The notes: generated from the sequence alone by a model not told the origin. Counted from the stretch's first letter, positions 22,046 through 34,277 are shown. The stretch is 64,000 nucleotides of DNA from Motiliproteus sediminis (GCF_017912535.1 NZ_JAERQK010000003.1:389074-453073), one strand, 5' to 3'. Made by a program: numbers and translations.

Positions 22046-25000
22046 GCGGATCTCCCCTCGGGTGTCAGTTGTTGCAGCAGCCGTTCGAGTGCGTCAAACC
22101 GCTGTTCGCTGGTGGCCATGTCGAGATTGAATTTAAGCCGGTTGCCGCCTTCCAGTCCATAGCGCTGGGGTTGGCCTTGTACCAGTTTCACCAGGATAAA
22201 GGGGTCGACCGCGGTGTCGCCGCTGAATTCGATCCGGCCGTTGCTCGGGCCCGCATCCAGCCGGGTGATGCCCAGCGCCTGAGCACGGATCTTCAGCAGT
22301 GTGATCCGGAACAGGTTCTTGACCGGCTCGGGCAGCAGTCCAAAGCGGTCGATCATCTCGACCTGTAACTCTTTGAGCTCGTCAGCGTTCTTGGCGCTGG
22401 CGATTCGCTTATAGAGAATCAGCCGGTTGTGGACATCGGGCAGGTATTCTTCCGGAATCAGGGCTGGCAGCTTGAGATCCACTTCGGCTCCGTGACTGAG
22501 GGGTTTGTCCATGGACGGCGCTTCGCCTTTGCGAATCGACTCTATGGCCTGTTCCAGCAACTCCATATAGAGCGCGTAGCCTACGCCTTCAATCTGGCCG
22601 CTTTGCTGGTCACCCAGCAGCTCGCCGGCGCCGCGGATCTCCAGGTCGTGCGTGGCCAGAGTAAAGCCCGCACCGAGGGTATTGGCCGCTTCAATCGCCT
22701 CCAGTCGCTTGATGGCGTCAGCGGTCATGGCCTTGTGATGGGGGGTGAGCAGATAGGCGTAGGCCTGATGGTGGGAGCGGCCCACCCGCCCGCGCAGTTG
22801 GTGGAGCTGGGCGAGGCCGAACTTGTCCGCACGCTCGATGATGATGGTGTTGGCGTTGGGGATGTCGATACCGGTTTCGATAATGGTGGTACAGACCAAC
22901 AGGTTGTAGCGCTTGTGATAGAAGTCGCTCATCACCTGTTCCAGTTCTCGCTCGCGCATCTGGCCGTGACCGATGGCGATCCGCGCTTCCGGCACCAGTT
23001 CGCGCAGCTCTGCGGCGAGGTTGTCGATGGTTTTGACTTCGTTGTGAAGGTAGTACACCTGCCCGCCGCGCAGCAGTTCACGCAAGATCGCTTCTTTGAT
23101 CAGCGGCTTGTCTTTTTCGCGCACGAAGGTTTTGACTGAGAGTCGGCGCGCCGGCGGTGTGGCGATGATCGACAGGTCGCGAATGCCGGCCATCGACATA
23201 TTGAGGGTGCGCGGTATCGGGGTGGCGGTAAGGGTCAGAATGTTGACCTGGGCGCGCAGGGACTTCAGCTTCTCTTTCTGCTGCACCCCGAAACGGTGTT
23301 CCTCGTCGATGATCAGTAGCCCCAGGTCTTTGAAACGGATATCGCTGCCGAGCAGCTTATGGGTCCCGACCACGATATCGACCTGGCCTTCGTTGAGGCC
23401 CTTAAGGGTTTTGTTTTGTTCTGCGCCACTGCGGAAGCGCGACAGCACCTCGACCCGAACCGGCCAGTCGGCAAACCGATCCTGAAAGGTCTGGTAGTGC
23501 TGCTGGGCGAGCAGCGTAGTGGGGGCCAGTATCGCCACCTGCTGGCCGTTCTGGATGGCAATAAAGGCCGCCCGCAGGGCAACTTCGGTTTTGCCAAAGC
23601 CCACATCGCCGCAGACCAGGCGGTCCATCGGCACCTTGCTCTGCAGGTCGGCGATGACAGCGTTGATGGCCTGTTCCTGGTCCGGGGTTTCCTCGAACGG
23701 GAACCCCTGGGCGAACTGCTGGTAGTCCACCTCGTCCAGGGTGAACTCGCGCCCGCTGCGAGCGGCGCGGCGGGCGTAGATGTCAAGCAGTTCGGCGGCA
23801 GTGTCACGGATCTGCTCCATCGCCTTGCGCCGCGCCTTGCTCCACTGTTCGCTGCCCAGCTTGTGCAGCGGTGCCAGAGTGTCGCTGGCGCCAGAGTAGC
23901 GCGAGATCAGGTGCAGCGAGGATACCGGCACATACAGCTTGGCGCCGTCAGCGTACTCCAGCGTCAGGAACTCGTTGGGTTGGCCATCCAGCTCCAGTGT
24001 CTGCATGCCGAGGTAGCGGCCGACGCCGTGCTGGTCGTGCACCACCGGTGCGCCCACCTGCAGTTCGGTGAGGTTGCGAAAGATCAGTTCGCTGTTGTCC
24101 GTGGCTTTCTGACGACGTCGCTGCTGCAGTACCCGCTGGCCGAGCAGTTGCGCTTCGGTGATCAGCTGCAGTTCATCGCCCCAGCACCAGCCGCTGGATA
24201 CCGGTGCGGTGGTGATAGCGTATTGACAACTGTCGTTGAGAAAGCCGAGCCAGCCATTGACCGTCGTGGGGCGCAGGCCGATGCGCGCCAGCAGTTCGAG
24301 CAGGGCTTCTCGGCGCCCGGCGGACTCGACGCAGAACAGGGTACGTCCGCCGCGGCTCTGCAGCTGCTGCTCGAGTCGGGCCAGCGGCTGCTCGGCCCGG
24401 CCGTCGGCGGTAATCTCCGGTAGCGAGGAAAAGGGTAATGCCGTGCCGTGGCGTGCGGTGCTGCCATGCTCCAGTTGGGTGCGCGGGAGCGGCTTGAGCT
24501 GGGCGAATAGCTGCTCAACCGGCAGGAATAGTTCCTGAGGTGTCAGAATGGGACGTTGAATGTCGTGAGCGCGACTTTCGTGCCGGCTGTTGCTTTCGCG
24601 CCAGAACTCCTCGCACGCCCGCTCCAGACCGGGGAAAGTAAACAGCTGGGTCTTGCTCGGCAGGTAATCGAACAGGGTGGCGGTCTGGTCAAAAAACAGT
24701 GGCAGAAAATACTCGATCCCCGCCGGGGCAATGCCGCTGCTGATGTCCTGGTAGACGCTGCAATGGCGCGGATCGACATCGAAACGGTCGCGCCAGTTCT
24801 GGCGGAAACGGTTGATGCCCGCCTTGTTGAGCGGGAACTCCTTGGCGGGTAGTAGGCGCACGCTGTCGAGGCGGTCGACCGAACGCTGGGTTTCCGGATC
24901 GAAAGTGCGCAGGGTGTCGATCTCGTCGTCGAACAGGTCGATGCGCAGTGGCAGATCGCTGCCCATGGGGTAGATGTCGACGATCGAGCCGCGTACCGCG

Positions 25001-25491
25001 AACTCGCCATGCTCGTAGACGGTTTCCACGGCGCGGTAGCCTGCCTCGGTCAGTTCGTCCCTCAGTTGCAGTGGATCTATTTTCTGGCCGATATCGAGCA
25101 CCAGGCTGTTGGCGCTGACGAAGCTTTTGGGCGGCAGTCGGTGGAGCAGGGTTGAGGCTGGCACCACCAAAATGGCGCGCTTGAGCTGCGGCAGCTGCTG
25201 CAGGGCGGTCAGGCGCTGGGAGACAATATCCTGATGGGGTGAAAAATTATCGAACGGCAGGGTTTCCCAGTCGGGAAAGCTGAGTACGTTCAGCTGCGGT
25301 GCGAAAAAGCGGATCTCGTCTTCCAGCCGCGCCGCTGCTTCAAAGTCGCTGCAAACCGTCAGTGATACACCGTCAAATGCCTGAGCGGCCTCTGCGATCA
25401 GCAGGCTTTGGGCGCTGTCAGGCAGGTTGCCGAGGTGGCGGGTCTGGGTATCTGTTTGCGGCGGCAGGTGGGAAAGCAGCAGTGATGACAT
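22042..25491 (-). CDS. mfd: Transcription-repair coupling factor Mfd
   Basis: 1149 residues from the ATG at 25491; E. coli Mfd has 1148. An open extension of 21 codons upstream (to 25554) is not conserved-looking and was not used. Mfd removes stalled RNA polymerase and recruits UvrA. The N-terminal UvrB-like region is followed by the RNA polymerase-interacting domain (VHDQHGVGRYLGMQTLEL), the translocase motor with Walker A GDVGFGKTEVAL and DEEH box (LLIIDEEHRFG), and the C-terminal TRCF domain. It diverges from gap across 187 bp. Confidence 0.97.
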   Translation of the reverse strand: MSSLLLSHLPPQTDTQTRHLGNLPDSAQSLLIAEAAQAFDGVSLTVCSDFEAAARLEDEIRFFAPQLNVLSFPDWETLPFDNFSPHQDIVSQRLTALQQLPQLKRAILVVPASTLLHRLPPKSFVSANSLVLDIGQKIDPLQLRDELTEAGYRAVETVYEHGEFAVRGSIVDIYPMGSDLPLRIDLFDDEIDTLRTFDPETQRSVDRLDSVRLLPAKEFPLNKAGINRFRQNWRDRFDVDPRHCSVYQDISSGIAPAGIEYFLPLFFDQTATLFDYLPSKTQLFTFPGLERACEEFWRESNSRHESRAHDIQRPILTPQELFLPVEQLFAQLKPLPRTQLEHGSTARHGTALPFSSLPEITADGRAEQPLARLEQQLQSRGGRTLFCVESAGRREALLELLARIGLRPTTVNGWLGFLNDSCQYAITTAPVSSGWCWGDELQLITEAQLLGQRVLQQRRRQKATDNSELIFRNLTELQVGAPVVHDQHGVGRYLGMQTLELDGQPNEFLTLEYADGAKLYVPVSSLHLISRYSGASDTLAPLHKLGSEQWSKARRKAMEQIRDTAAELLDIYARRAARSGREFTLDEVDYQQFAQGFPFEETPDQEQAINAVIADLQSKVPMDRLVCGDVGFGKTEVALRAAFIAIQNGQQVAILAPTTLLAQQHYQTFQDRFADWPVRVEVLSRFRSGAEQNKTLKGLNEGQVDIVVGTHKLLGSDIRFKDLGLLIIDEEHRFGVQQKEKLKSLRAQVNILTLTATPIPRTLNMSMAGIRDLSIIATPPARRLSVKTFVREKDKPLIKEAILRELLRGGQVYYLHNEVKTIDNLAAELRELVPEARIAIGHGQMRERELEQVMSDFYHKRYNLLVCTTIIETGIDIPNANTIIIERADKFGLAQLHQLRGRVGRSHHQAYAYLLTPHHKAMTADAIKRLEAIEAANTLGAGFTLATHDLEIRGAGELLGDQQSGQIEGVGYALYMELLEQAIESIRKGEAPSMDKPLSHGAEVDLKLPALIPEEYLPDVHNRLILYKRIASAKNADELKELQVEMIDRFGLLPEPVKNLFRITLLKIRAQALGITRLDAGPSNGRIEFSGDTAVDPFILVKLVQGQPQRYGLEGGNRLKFNLDMATSEQRFDALERLLQQLTPEGRSA

Positions 25492-25610
25492 TGGGGCAGA
25501 AGGGCTCGCTAGCGGGTTCAGCGGGCATTGTAACGGCTGGCCCGGTAAGCGCAACGCAGCGATTATAAAACGGGCGCTGAAGATTGATTCTAAAGTCTAG
25601 GTTTGGTGGT

Positions 25611-25639
25611 TTGCCCGAAATAAGGGAAAAGCGCATAAT
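25611..25639 (+). promoter_or_regulatory. Sigma-70-type promoter for gap
   Basis: TTGCCC (25611-25616), a 17-bp spacer, then CATAAT (25634-25639). Optimal spacing and near-consensus boxes give a leader of about 33 nt before the GTG at 25679. Confidence 0.7.
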
Positions 25640-25678
25640 ACGGCCTCCCAAAATTCTGACGACATTGGAGTAGCCCCC

Positions 25679-27115
25679 GTGAGTCAAGAACAAGTCTTTG
25701 CTGAATGGAAAGAGCGTGAAGCCGTCGCTGAAGCGATGATCCCGGTAATCGGCCGTCTGTATCGCGACCGTGAAGTCGAAACCTCTGTATTCGGCAAGAT
25801 CGTTGTTAAACGTTCCGTTATCAACATCCTCAAGGCGCACCGCTTTGCGCGCCAGATCGAAGGTGAAGAGCTGTCGCCGCTGGATACCTATCCGGTACTG
25901 CAGGCGATGGATAAGATGGATCTGGGGCACTCCCATATCGACATCGGCAAGCTGGCAGTCAAGTTCAAGCGTGAAGCTAACGGTCAGTCGATGGAAGAGT
26001 TCCTGAACAAGGAGCTGGCGGGTGCGCTGAACAACGGCGAAGAAGCGCCGGCCACTGATGTTGTGCTCTACGGTTTTGGTCGTATCGGTCGTTTGCTAGC
26101 GCGCCTGCTGATCGAAAAAACCGGTGGCGGTCAGAACCTGCGCCTGCGCGCCATTGTGGTTCGTGGTCAGGGTGGTGATCTGGAAAAGCGTGCCAGCCTG
26201 CTGCGTCGTGACTCCGTGCACGGTTCTTTCCTGGGTACCATTACTGTTGATGAAGAAAATAGCGCCATCGTTGCCAACGGTAACGTCATCAAGGTGATCT
26301 ACTCCGACGCGCCCGATACTATCGATTACACCGCTTACGGCATCAGCAACGCCGTGGTGATCGACAACACCGGTAAGTGGCGTGATCACGACGGCCTGTC
26401 GCTGCATCTGCGTGCCAACGGTGTTTCTCGCGTCATTCTGACCGCGCCGGGCAAGGGTGTTAAGAACATCGTGATGGGTGTGAATAACGGTGACGTGACG
26501 CCGGAAGATGTGATCCTGTCCGCGGCTTCTTGTACCACCAACGCCATTACGCCGGTACTGAAGGCGGTCAACGACAAGTACGGCGTCAAAAATGGTCACG
26601 TTGAGACGGTTCACGCTTACACCAACGACCAGAATCTGATCGACAACTACCACAAGGGTGATCGTCGCGGTCGTGCGGCGGGCCTGAACATGGTTCTGAC
26701 CGAAACCGGTGCTGCCAAGGCGGTTGCCAAGGCGCTGCCGGAAATGGAAGGCAAGCTGACCGGCAACGCGATCCGCGTGCCGACGCCGAATGTGTCCATG
26801 GCGATTCTTAACCTGAATCTGGAAAAGGCCACCACCAAGGACGAAATCAATACCTATCTGCGTGATGCAGCCCTGCATTCCAAATTGCAGAAGCAGATCG
26901 ATTACAGCAACTCTCCGGAAGCGGTTTCCACTGATTTTGTCGGCAGCCGTGCGGCGGGTATCGTCGATGGGCTGGCGACCATCGTCAGTGGTGCCGGTGA
27001 CTCCTGTGTGCTCTACGTTTGGTACGACAACGAGTTTGGTTACAGCTGCCAGGTGGTCCGTCTGCTGCAGCAGGTGACTCGCTCGACGCTCCAAGCTTAC
27101 CCGATTGAAGGATAA
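25679..27115 (+). CDS. gap: Glyceraldehyde-3-phosphate dehydrogenase, long form
   Basis: 478 residues with a GTG start. The catalytic core is preceded by an extension of about 125 residues (SQEQVFAEWKEREAVAEAM and on) that ordinary 330-residue GAPDHs lack. NAD(P)-binding motif GFGRIGR begins at 132; active-site Cys285 is in SAASCTTNAI. It interconverts glyceraldehyde-3-phosphate and 1,3-bisphosphoglycerate in the cytoplasm. The long form is common in gammaproteobacteria next to mfd and nqr. A clear promoter lies upstream and a strong terminator downstream, so it is transcribed alone. Cofactor preference cannot be read with confidence. Confidence 0.93.
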   Translation: MSQEQVFAEWKEREAVAEAMIPVIGRLYRDREVETSVFGKIVVKRSVINILKAHRFARQIEGEELSPLDTYPVLQAMDKMDLGHSHIDIGKLAVKFKREANGQSMEEFLNKELAGALNNGEEAPATDVVLYGFGRIGRLLARLLIEKTGGGQNLRLRAIVVRGQGGDLEKRASLLRRDSVHGSFLGTITVDEENSAIVANGNVIKVIYSDAPDTIDYTAYGISNAVVIDNTGKWRDHDGLSLHLRANGVSRVILTAPGKGVKNIVMGVNNGDVTPEDVILSAASCTTNAITPVLKAVNDKYGVKNGHVETVHAYTNDQNLIDNYHKGDRRGRAAGLNMVLTETGAAKAVAKALPEMEGKLTGNAIRVPTPNVSMAILNLNLEKATTKDEINTYLRDAALHSKLQKQIDYSNSPEAVSTDFVGSRAAGIVDGLATIVSGAGDSCVLYVWYDNEFGYSCQVVRLLQQVTRSTLQAYPIEG

Positions 27116-27138
27116 GAGATTCAATCGGTTATGAACGA

Positions 27139-27166
27139 AAAAGCCGCTAGATAGCGGCTTTTTTTG
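27139..27166 (+). terminator. Terminator after gap
   Basis: An 11-bp stem AAAAAGCCGCT/AGCGGCTTTTT around a 4-nt loop, followed by more T residues. The A run before and T run after make it potentially bidirectional. It separates gap from the nqr operon. Confidence 0.9.
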
Positions 27167-27249
27167 TGGCCCGGCGACGGCGGTGCAAAAAATTTGGAAA
27201 AGCTGCCTTCTAGCCCATTGGTTGAGTAGAAAAAGGTGGTCCAAATCTT

Positions 27250-27255
27250 TATAAT
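27250..27255 (+). promoter_or_regulatory. Candidate -10 box of the nqr operon
   Basis: A consensus TATAAT about 112 bp before nqrA, in an A/T-rich stretch. The nearest TTGAGT (27222-27227) is 22 bp away, too far for a normal -35. Either the promoter needs an activator or the -35 is poor. The leader would be about 105 nt. Confidence 0.45.
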
Positions 27256-27343
27256 TGTGCGGTTTTTTTGGTAGGGATCTGAGTGATAAAACGCAGTTCT
27301 GTGCTTCAGTCGGTGCAGGTGTTTTACAGGTTCCTGAAAGTAA

Positions 27344-28701
<1,358 letters not shown>

Positions 28702-28702
<1 letters not shown>

Positions 28703-29913
28703 TGATGAGCATCCGTGGTTTTCTGGACAAGCTTGAGCCGCACTTTCACAAAGGCGGCAAATACGAAAACTGGTACGCCCTCTATGAAGCGGTCGATACC
28801 ATCTTCTACACCCCCGGTCAGGTAACAAAATCAGCGGCGCACGTTCGCGACGCGGTTGACCTGAAGCGGATGATGATCCTGGTGTGGATGTGTACTTTTC
28901 CGGCGGTTTTTGCCGGGATGTACAACCTGGGCTATCAGGCCAACACGGCGATGGCGGCACTGGGTGTCACCGAAGTCGAAGGCTGGCGCGGCGCGCTGAT
29001 CGGCATGTTTGCCGGACACGACGCGGCGAGCACCTGGGATAACTTCATTTATGGCGCAGTTTACTGGCTGCCCGTATACCTCACCACGTTCGTGGTTGGT
29101 GGTTTCTGGGAAGTGCTGTTCGCGATGAAGCGTGGCCATGAAGTGAACGAGGGCTTCTTCGTTACTTCTATCCTGTTTGCGCTGATCCTGCCGCCCACTA
29201 TTCCGCTGTGGCAGGTGGCGCTGGGCATTACCTTCGGTGTAGTTGTCGCCAAGGAAGTGTTCGGTGGTACCGGCAAGAACTTCGTCAACCCGGCGCTGGC
29301 GGGTCGTGCGTTCCTGTTCTTCGCCTATCCGGCGCAACTTTCCGGTGACGCGGTCTGGACCGCCGTTGACGGCTTCTCCGGTGCGACTCCTCTGGGTATC
29401 GCAGCGGCGGGTGGCGTTGAAGCGGTACTGGCTCAGAACATTACCTGGATGGATGCCTTCCTGGGTAACATTCAAGGTTCTGTGGGTGAAGTAAGCACCA
29501 TTGCCATCCTGATCGGTGGTGCGGCGCTGATGTTCTTCCGCATTGCAGCCTGGCGCATCGTTGCCGGGGTGATGGTGGGGATGATCGGCATGACCTTGCT
29601 GTTCAACCTGATCGGTTCCGACACCAACCCGATGTTCGGTCTGCCCTGGCACTGGCACCTGGTTCTGGGTGGTTTTGCCTTCGGTATGGTGTTTATGGCG
29701 ACTGACCCGGTGTCCGCCTCCATGACCAATACCGGCAAGTGGTGGTTCGGCGCGCTGATCGGCGTGATGGTGGTACTGATCCGTGTGGTCAACCCCGCGT
29801 TCCCCGAAGGCATGATGCTGGCGATCCTGTTCGCCAACCTGTTCGCGCCGCTGATCGACTTCTTTGTGGTGCAGGCCAACGTTAAACGGAGGATGCAGCG
29901 TAATGTCCGCTAA
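28702..29913 (+). CDS. nqrB: Na+-NQR subunit B
   Basis: 403 residues with about ten membrane helices. The FMN attachment motif DGFSGATPL is present, with Thr229 the expected phosphoester-linked residue. NqrB forms part of the Na+ channel and binds riboflavin and quinone. The start has two tandem ATGs (28702, 28705) directly after nqrA. The last 11 bp overlap nqrC. Confidence 0.96.
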
Positions 29914-30685
29914 TAACGATACTATCTCCAAAACGCTGATCGTTACGATCTCGCTGTGCGTCGTGTGCGCGGTGTTCGTATCGGCAGCGGCTGTTGGCCT
30001 CAAGCCCAAGCAGTTGGCTAACAAGGAAATTGACCTTAAATCCAATATCCTGGCTGCGGCCAATATCGATGCGGCTGGTCGCTCGGTACAGCAGGTGTTT
30101 GACGAAAACGTGGTATCCCGCGTGATCGATCTTGAAACCAATACCTGGGCTGACGATGTTGATCCATCCAAACTGGATGAACGCAAAGCAGCTAAGGATC
30201 CGGCTTCTGCGGTAACCCTGACCGGTAGCATTGACCGTGCGGGTATCAAGAAGCACTCCCGCTACAAGACCTTGTACATGATCAAGAAGGGTGACGAGAT
30301 CGAAACCCTGATTCTGCCGATCCATGGTAAAGGTCTGTGGTCAACGCTTTACGGCTTTATGGCGCTTAAGGGCGACCTGAACACCGTTGAAGGTCTCGGT
30401 TTCTACGAGCATGCAGAAACTCCGGGACTGGGCGGTGAGGTTGACAACCCCCGCTGGAAAGGCGTTTGGCCGGGCAAAAAAGTTTACGGTGATGACCCGC
30501 TCAACCCAGAGATTCAGCTGATCAAGGGTACTGTTGATCCGGCGTCCAAGGGTGCCGAGCACAAGATCGATGGTCTGGCCGGTGCTACTTTGACGTCCGT
30601 TGGTGTAACCAATCTGGTGCAGTTCTGGTTGGGTGAGAACGGCTACGCGCCCTTCCTGGCCAAGCTGCGCAAGGGTGAGGTGTAA
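29903..30685 (+). CDS. nqrC: Na+-NQR subunit C
   Basis: 260 residues from the ATG at 29903 ([11 protein letters not shown]). The open frame upstream belongs to the nqrB overlap and is not used. One N-terminal membrane helix (about 11-33) anchors a periplasmic domain with the second covalent FMN site [10 protein letters not shown] (Thr229). Eleven bp overlap with nqrB suggests coupled translation. Confidence 0.95.
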   Translation: MSANNDTISKTLIVTISLCVVCAVFVSAAAVGLKPKQLANKEIDLKSNILAAANIDAAGRSVQQVFDENVVSRVIDLETNTWADDVDPSKLDERKAAKDPASAVTLTGSIDRAGIKKHSRYKTLYMIKKGDEIETLILPIHGKGLWSTLYGFMALKGDLNTVEGLGFYEHAETPGLGGEVDNPRWKGVWPGKKVYGDDPLNPEIQLIKGTVDPASKGAEHKIDGLAGATLTSVGVTNLVQFWLGENGYAPFLAKLRKGEV

Positions 30686-30688
30686 ATC

Positions 30689-31339
30689 ATGGCTGATACC
30701 AAAAAAGACGTAGTCGTCAAACCGATTCTGGACAACAACCCGATCGCGCTCCAGATCCTCGGTATCTGTTCAGCGCTGGCGGTAACCAGCAGCATGAATG
30801 TGGCGCTGGTGATGTCGCTGGCAGTAATCGCGGTTACCGGATTCTCGAATCTGTTTATCGCGGCAATCCGCAACCACATCCCGAATAACATCCGTATCAT
30901 CGTGCAGATGACCATTATTGCCTCTTTGGTAATCGTGGTGGATCAGGTGCTCAAGGCGTTCGTTTACGATCTGTCCAAGCAGCTGTCGGTATTCGTGGGG
31001 CTGATCATCACCAACTGTATCGTTATGGGCCGGGCGGAAGCCTTCGCCATGAAGAACCCCCCGGGAATCAGCTTCCTGGATGGTATCGGTAATGGCCTCG
31101 GTTACGGTGCGGTACTGATGTTCGTGGGCTTCATTCGTGAGCTGTTCGGTGCAGGCTCGCTGTTCGGTTTTGAACTCCTGCCGCTGGTTACCAACGGTGG
31201 CTGGTACGTGCCGAACGGTCTGATGTTGCTGCCGCCTTCCGCTTTCTTTGTTATCGGTCTGATGATCTGGGGTCTGCGTACCCTGAAGAAGGACCAGGTT
31301 GAGGAGCCGGAATTCGTTATGGCTCCTAACACCAAGTAA
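30689..31339 (+). CDS. nqrD: Na+-NQR subunit D
   Basis: 216 residues with about six membrane helices. The half-repeats each carry a conserved Cys near the membrane middle ([10 protein letters not shown] and [13 protein letters not shown]); with those of NqrE these bind the intramembrane iron site. It starts 3 bp after nqrC. Confidence 0.96.
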   Translation: MADTKKDVVVKPILDNNPIALQILGICSALAVTSSMNVALVMSLAVIAVTGFSNLFIAAIRNHIPNNIRIIVQMTIIASLVIVVDQVLKAFVYDLSKQLSVFVGLIITNCIVMGRAEAFAMKNPPGISFLDGIGNGLGYGAVLMFVGFIRELFGAGSLFGFELLPLVTNGGWYVPNGLMLLPPSAFFVIGLMIWGLRTLKKDQVEEPEFVMAPNTK

Positions 31340-31352
31340 GGGGAGAAGCGTC

Positions 31353-31961
31353 ATGGAACATTTTATTAGCCTGTTCGTAAAGTCAGTCTTTATCGAAAAC
31401 ATGGCTCTGGCCTTCTTCCTGGGGATGTGTACCTTTATCGCCATCTCCAAGAAGGTGCAGACCGCTCTGGGTCTGGGTATTGCGGTTATCGTGGTGCTGG
31501 GCATCACCGTGCCGATCAATAACCTGATCTACACCTATCTGCTCAAGGATGGTGCACTGGCCTGGGCCGGTCTGCCGAATGTCGACCTGAGCTTCCTGGG
31601 ACTTATCTCCTATATCGGCGTTATCGCCGCGATCGTTCAGATCCTGGAGATGTTCCTGGATAAGTTTGTGCCGGCTCTCTACAACGCTCTGGGCGTATTC
31701 CTGCCCCTGATCACGGTTAACTGCGCCATCATGGCGGGTGCGCTGTTCATGGTGGAGCGGGACTACAACTTCGGCGAGTCGGTGGTTTATGGTCTGGGCG
31801 CCGGCACCGGCTGGGCGCTGGCGATCACCGCACTGGCGGGTATTCGCGAGAAGATGAAGTACAGCGACGTGCCCCACGGTCTCCGTGGTCTGGGCATCAC
31901 CTTCGTGACCGTCGGTCTGATGGCGCTGGGCTTCATGTCCTTCTCCGGGGTACAGCTCTAA
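31353..31961 (+). CDS. nqrE: Na+-NQR subunit E
   Basis: 202 residues from the ATG at 31353 ([20 protein letters not shown]), with GGGGAGAA upstream. Six membrane helices; homologous to NqrD in inverted topology. Conserved Cys lie in [13 protein letters not shown] and [14 protein letters not shown]. The open frame to 31299 overlaps nqrD and is not the true start. Confidence 0.96.
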   Translation: MEHFISLFVKSVFIENMALAFFLGMCTFIAISKKVQTALGLGIAVIVVLGITVPINNLIYTYLLKDGALAWAGLPNVDLSFLGLISYIGVIAAIVQILEMFLDKFVPALYNALGVFLPLITVNCAIMAGALFMVERDYNFGESVVYGLGAGTGWALAITALAGIREKMKYSDVPHGLRGLGITFVTVGLMALGFMSFSGVQL

Positions 31962-31998
31962 GCTGTGCGGAATAGAGCAGAATAAAGGTTAAACGAAC

Positions 31999-33222
31999 AT
32001 GGAAATTATACTTGGTGTAATCATGTTCACGGTCGTGGTACTGGCCCTTGTAGCGGTGATCCTGTTCGCCCGCTCCAAGATGGTCAATTCCGGCGACGTG
32101 ACCATTGAAATTAACGGAGATCCCGAAAAAACCATCAAGGCACCGGCTGGCGGCAAGCTGCTCGGTACCCTGGCGGGCCAGGGTATCTTCCTCTCCTCCG
32201 CCTGTGGCGGTGGTGGTACCTGCGCGCAGTGCAAGTGTGTTGTCGAAGAGGGTGGTGGTGAAATGCTGCCCACTGAAGAGGGCCACTTCACCAAAGGTCA
32301 GCGCCGCGAAGGCTGGCGCCTGAGCTGTCAGGTGGCGGTCAAGCAGGACATGAAGATCGAAGTTGAAGACGACGTCTTCGGCGTCAAGAAGTGGGAGTGT
32401 ACCGTTGAGTCCAACCCCAACGTGGCTACCTTCATCAAGGAGCTGACCCTGCGTCTGCCCGAAGGTGAGAACGTGGACTTCCGCGCCGGTGGTTATGTGC
32501 AGTTGGAATGCCCGCCGCACGTGGCAGCCTACAAAGACTTCGACATCGATCCCGAATATCACCCCGATTGGGACAAGTTCGACATCTGGCGCTACGTCTC
32601 CAAGGTTGACGAAACCGTCATCCGCGCGTACTCCATGGCCAACTACCCCGAAGAGAAGGGTGTGGTGAAGTTCAACATCCGTGTTGCTACTCCGCCTCCG
32701 GGTCGTGACGACCTGCCCCCCGGGCAGATGTCTTCCTACGTCTTCAGCCTCAAGCCGGGCGACAAGGTTACCGTATACGGTCCCTTTGGTGAGTTCTTCG
32801 CCAAGGATACCGATGCGGAGATGGTGTTTGTCGGCGGTGGTGCCGGCATGGCGCCGATGCGCTCGCACATCTTTGACCAGCTCAAGCGTTTGAAGTCGAC
32901 TCGCAAGATGTCCTACTGGTACGGTGCGCGCTCCATGCGCGAAGCGTTCTACATGGAAGAGTTCGACCAGCTGCAGGAAGAGAACGACAACTTCGAGTGG
33001 CACCTGGCCCTGTCTGATCCGCTGCCGGAAGACAACTGGGACGGCTACACCGGCTTTATCCACAACGTGCTGTACGAAAACTATCTGAAGGACCACGAAG
33101 CGCCTGAAGATTGCGAGTTCTACATGTGTGGACCGCCGATGATGACCTCTGCGGTTATCAAGATGCTGGAAGATCTGGGCGTTGAGCCCGAGAACATCCT
33201 GCTTGATGACTTTGGTGGTTAA
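31999..33222 (+). CDS. nqrF: Na+-NQR subunit F (NADH dehydrogenase)
   Basis: 407 residues. One N-terminal membrane helix (about 3-24), then a [2Fe-2S] ferredoxin domain with Cys69, Cys75, Cys78 and Cys110, then FAD binding ([11 protein letters not shown]) and NADH binding ([20 protein letters not shown]). It takes electrons from NADH into the pump. The gene sits 37 bp after nqrE and completes the A-F set. Confidence 0.97.
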   Translation: MEIILGVIMFTVVVLALVAVILFARSKMVNSGDVTIEINGDPEKTIKAPAGGKLLGTLAGQGIFLSSACGGGGTCAQCKCVVEEGGGEMLPTEEGHFTKGQRREGWRLSCQVAVKQDMKIEVEDDVFGVKKWECTVESNPNVATFIKELTLRLPEGENVDFRAGGYVQLECPPHVAAYKDFDIDPEYHPDWDKFDIWRYVSKVDETVIRAYSMANYPEEKGVVKFNIRVATPPPGRDDLPPGQMSSYVFSLKPGDKVTVYGPFGEFFAKDTDAEMVFVGGGAGMAPMRSHIFDQLKRLKSTRKMSYWYGARSMREAFYMEEFDQLQEENDNFEWHLALSDPLPEDNWDGYTGFIHNVLYENYLKDHEAPEDCEFYMCGPPMMTSAVIKMLEDLGVEPENILLDDFGG

Positions 33223-33228
33223 TCGCCC

Positions 33229-34269
33229 TTGAGCGTGACGCATCACCTGAACCGCCTTGCCCGGCTGTTGGCTTTTGTTGCCGCAGCCTGGGCCTTGGCG
33301 GGATGCATGAACGGCGAGCCTGAGCTCGCCGTTCACACGTTATCCGGTACCACCATGGGTACCACCTATTCGGTCAAAGTGGTTGCGTCACAGGATCTGG
33401 ATCTGCGCGCGACACGCCAGCAAGTGCAGGCGGTGCTGGACCGAATCAATCAACGAATGTCCACCTATCGGGATGACTCCGAACTCAGCCGCTTTAACCG
33501 GGCGGAAGCAAACCAGTGGTTTGCGGTGAGTGACGAGACTGCCAGGGTGGTCGCTTTGGGGCTCACCATCAGTGAACAGACCCAAGGTGCTTTTGATATG
33601 ACCGTTGGCCCGTTGGTCAACCTGTGGGGATTTGGCCCCAACGGGGTCATATCTAAAGCTCCTTCACAACAACAGATCGATGAGCTGCGCGGTCGGATCG
33701 GTTACCAGTCCATTAGCGTGCGATCGGAGCCTCCGGCGCTGCTAAAGACGGCAGATCAGTATCTCGACCTGTCTGCCATCGCCAAGGGCTATGCCGTCGA
33801 TGCGGTGGCGGATTTGCTGGCGCCGGAATTTTCAGCCTACCTTGTCGAGGTAGGCGGGGAGCTGCGGGCTCATGGTATCAAACCCGATGGCCAGCCCTGG
33901 CGGATCGCGGTGGAAAGTCCGCTGGCGGGCACTCGTGGTGATGTGCAGGAGGTGATTCGGGCAAGCGAAACCGCTATCGCCACCTCCGGTGACTACCGCA
34001 ACTATTTTGAGCAGGACGGGGTGCGTTATTCGCATACCATCGATCCGGCTACCGCAAAGCCGATCACCCATCGGTTGGCATCGGTGACGGTGTTGGATCC
34101 CTCCTGTGCCCGCGCAGACGCGCTGGCAACTGCCATGATGGTGCTGGGGGATGAGCGTGGCCGCCGATTGGCTGAGGCTATGGACCTTGCGGTGCTGTTT
34201 ATCGTCAAAACCGATGAAGGTTTTGCTGAATACGCAACGGAAGCGTTTAAACCGTTTCTGATTCAATGA
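33229..34269 (+). CDS. apbE: FAD:protein FMN transferase ApbE
   Basis: 346 residues with a TTG start at 33229; a GTG two codons on is equally possible. It is a lipoprotein: a hydrophobic leader ends in LAGC. The ApbE domain follows (GTTMGTTYSVK, AFDMTVGPLVNLWGFG, LDLSAIAKGYAVD, HTIDPATAKPI, DALATAMMVLG). ApbE attaches FMN to the Thr of NqrB and NqrC in the periplasm, which explains its place in the operon 6 bp after nqrF. Confidence 0.95.
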   Translation: MSVTHHLNRLARLLAFVAAAWALAGCMNGEPELAVHTLSGTTMGTTYSVKVVASQDLDLRATRQQVQAVLDRINQRMSTYRDDSELSRFNRAEANQWFAVSDETARVVALGLTISEQTQGAFDMTVGPLVNLWGFGPNGVISKAPSQQQIDELRGRIGYQSISVRSEPPALLKTADQYLDLSAIAKGYAVDAVADLLAPEFSAYLVEVGGELRAHGIKPDGQPWRIAVESPLAGTRGDVQEVIRASETAIATSGDYRNYFEQDGVRYSHTIDPATAKPITHRLASVTVLDPSCARADALATAMMVLGDERGRRLAEAMDLAVLFIVKTDEGFAEYATEAFKPFLIQ

Positions 34270-34277
34270 GGTGACCT

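Noticed and set aside
23359..24423. 354-codon open frame antisense to mfd
   Set aside because: Shadow of a conserved gene; no ribosome binding site or recognisable product.
26096..27244. 382-codon open frame antisense to gap
   Set aside because: It mirrors the gap coding frame in a G+C-rich gene, has no family features, and crosses the gap terminator.
28831..30249. 472-codon open frame antisense to nqrB and nqrC
   Set aside because: Low-complexity His/Gln/Arg-rich product typical of the reverse strand of membrane-protein genes.
31933..33336. 467-codon open frame antisense to nqrF
   Set aside because: It covers a conserved gene exactly in the opposite strand and has no start signals or domains.
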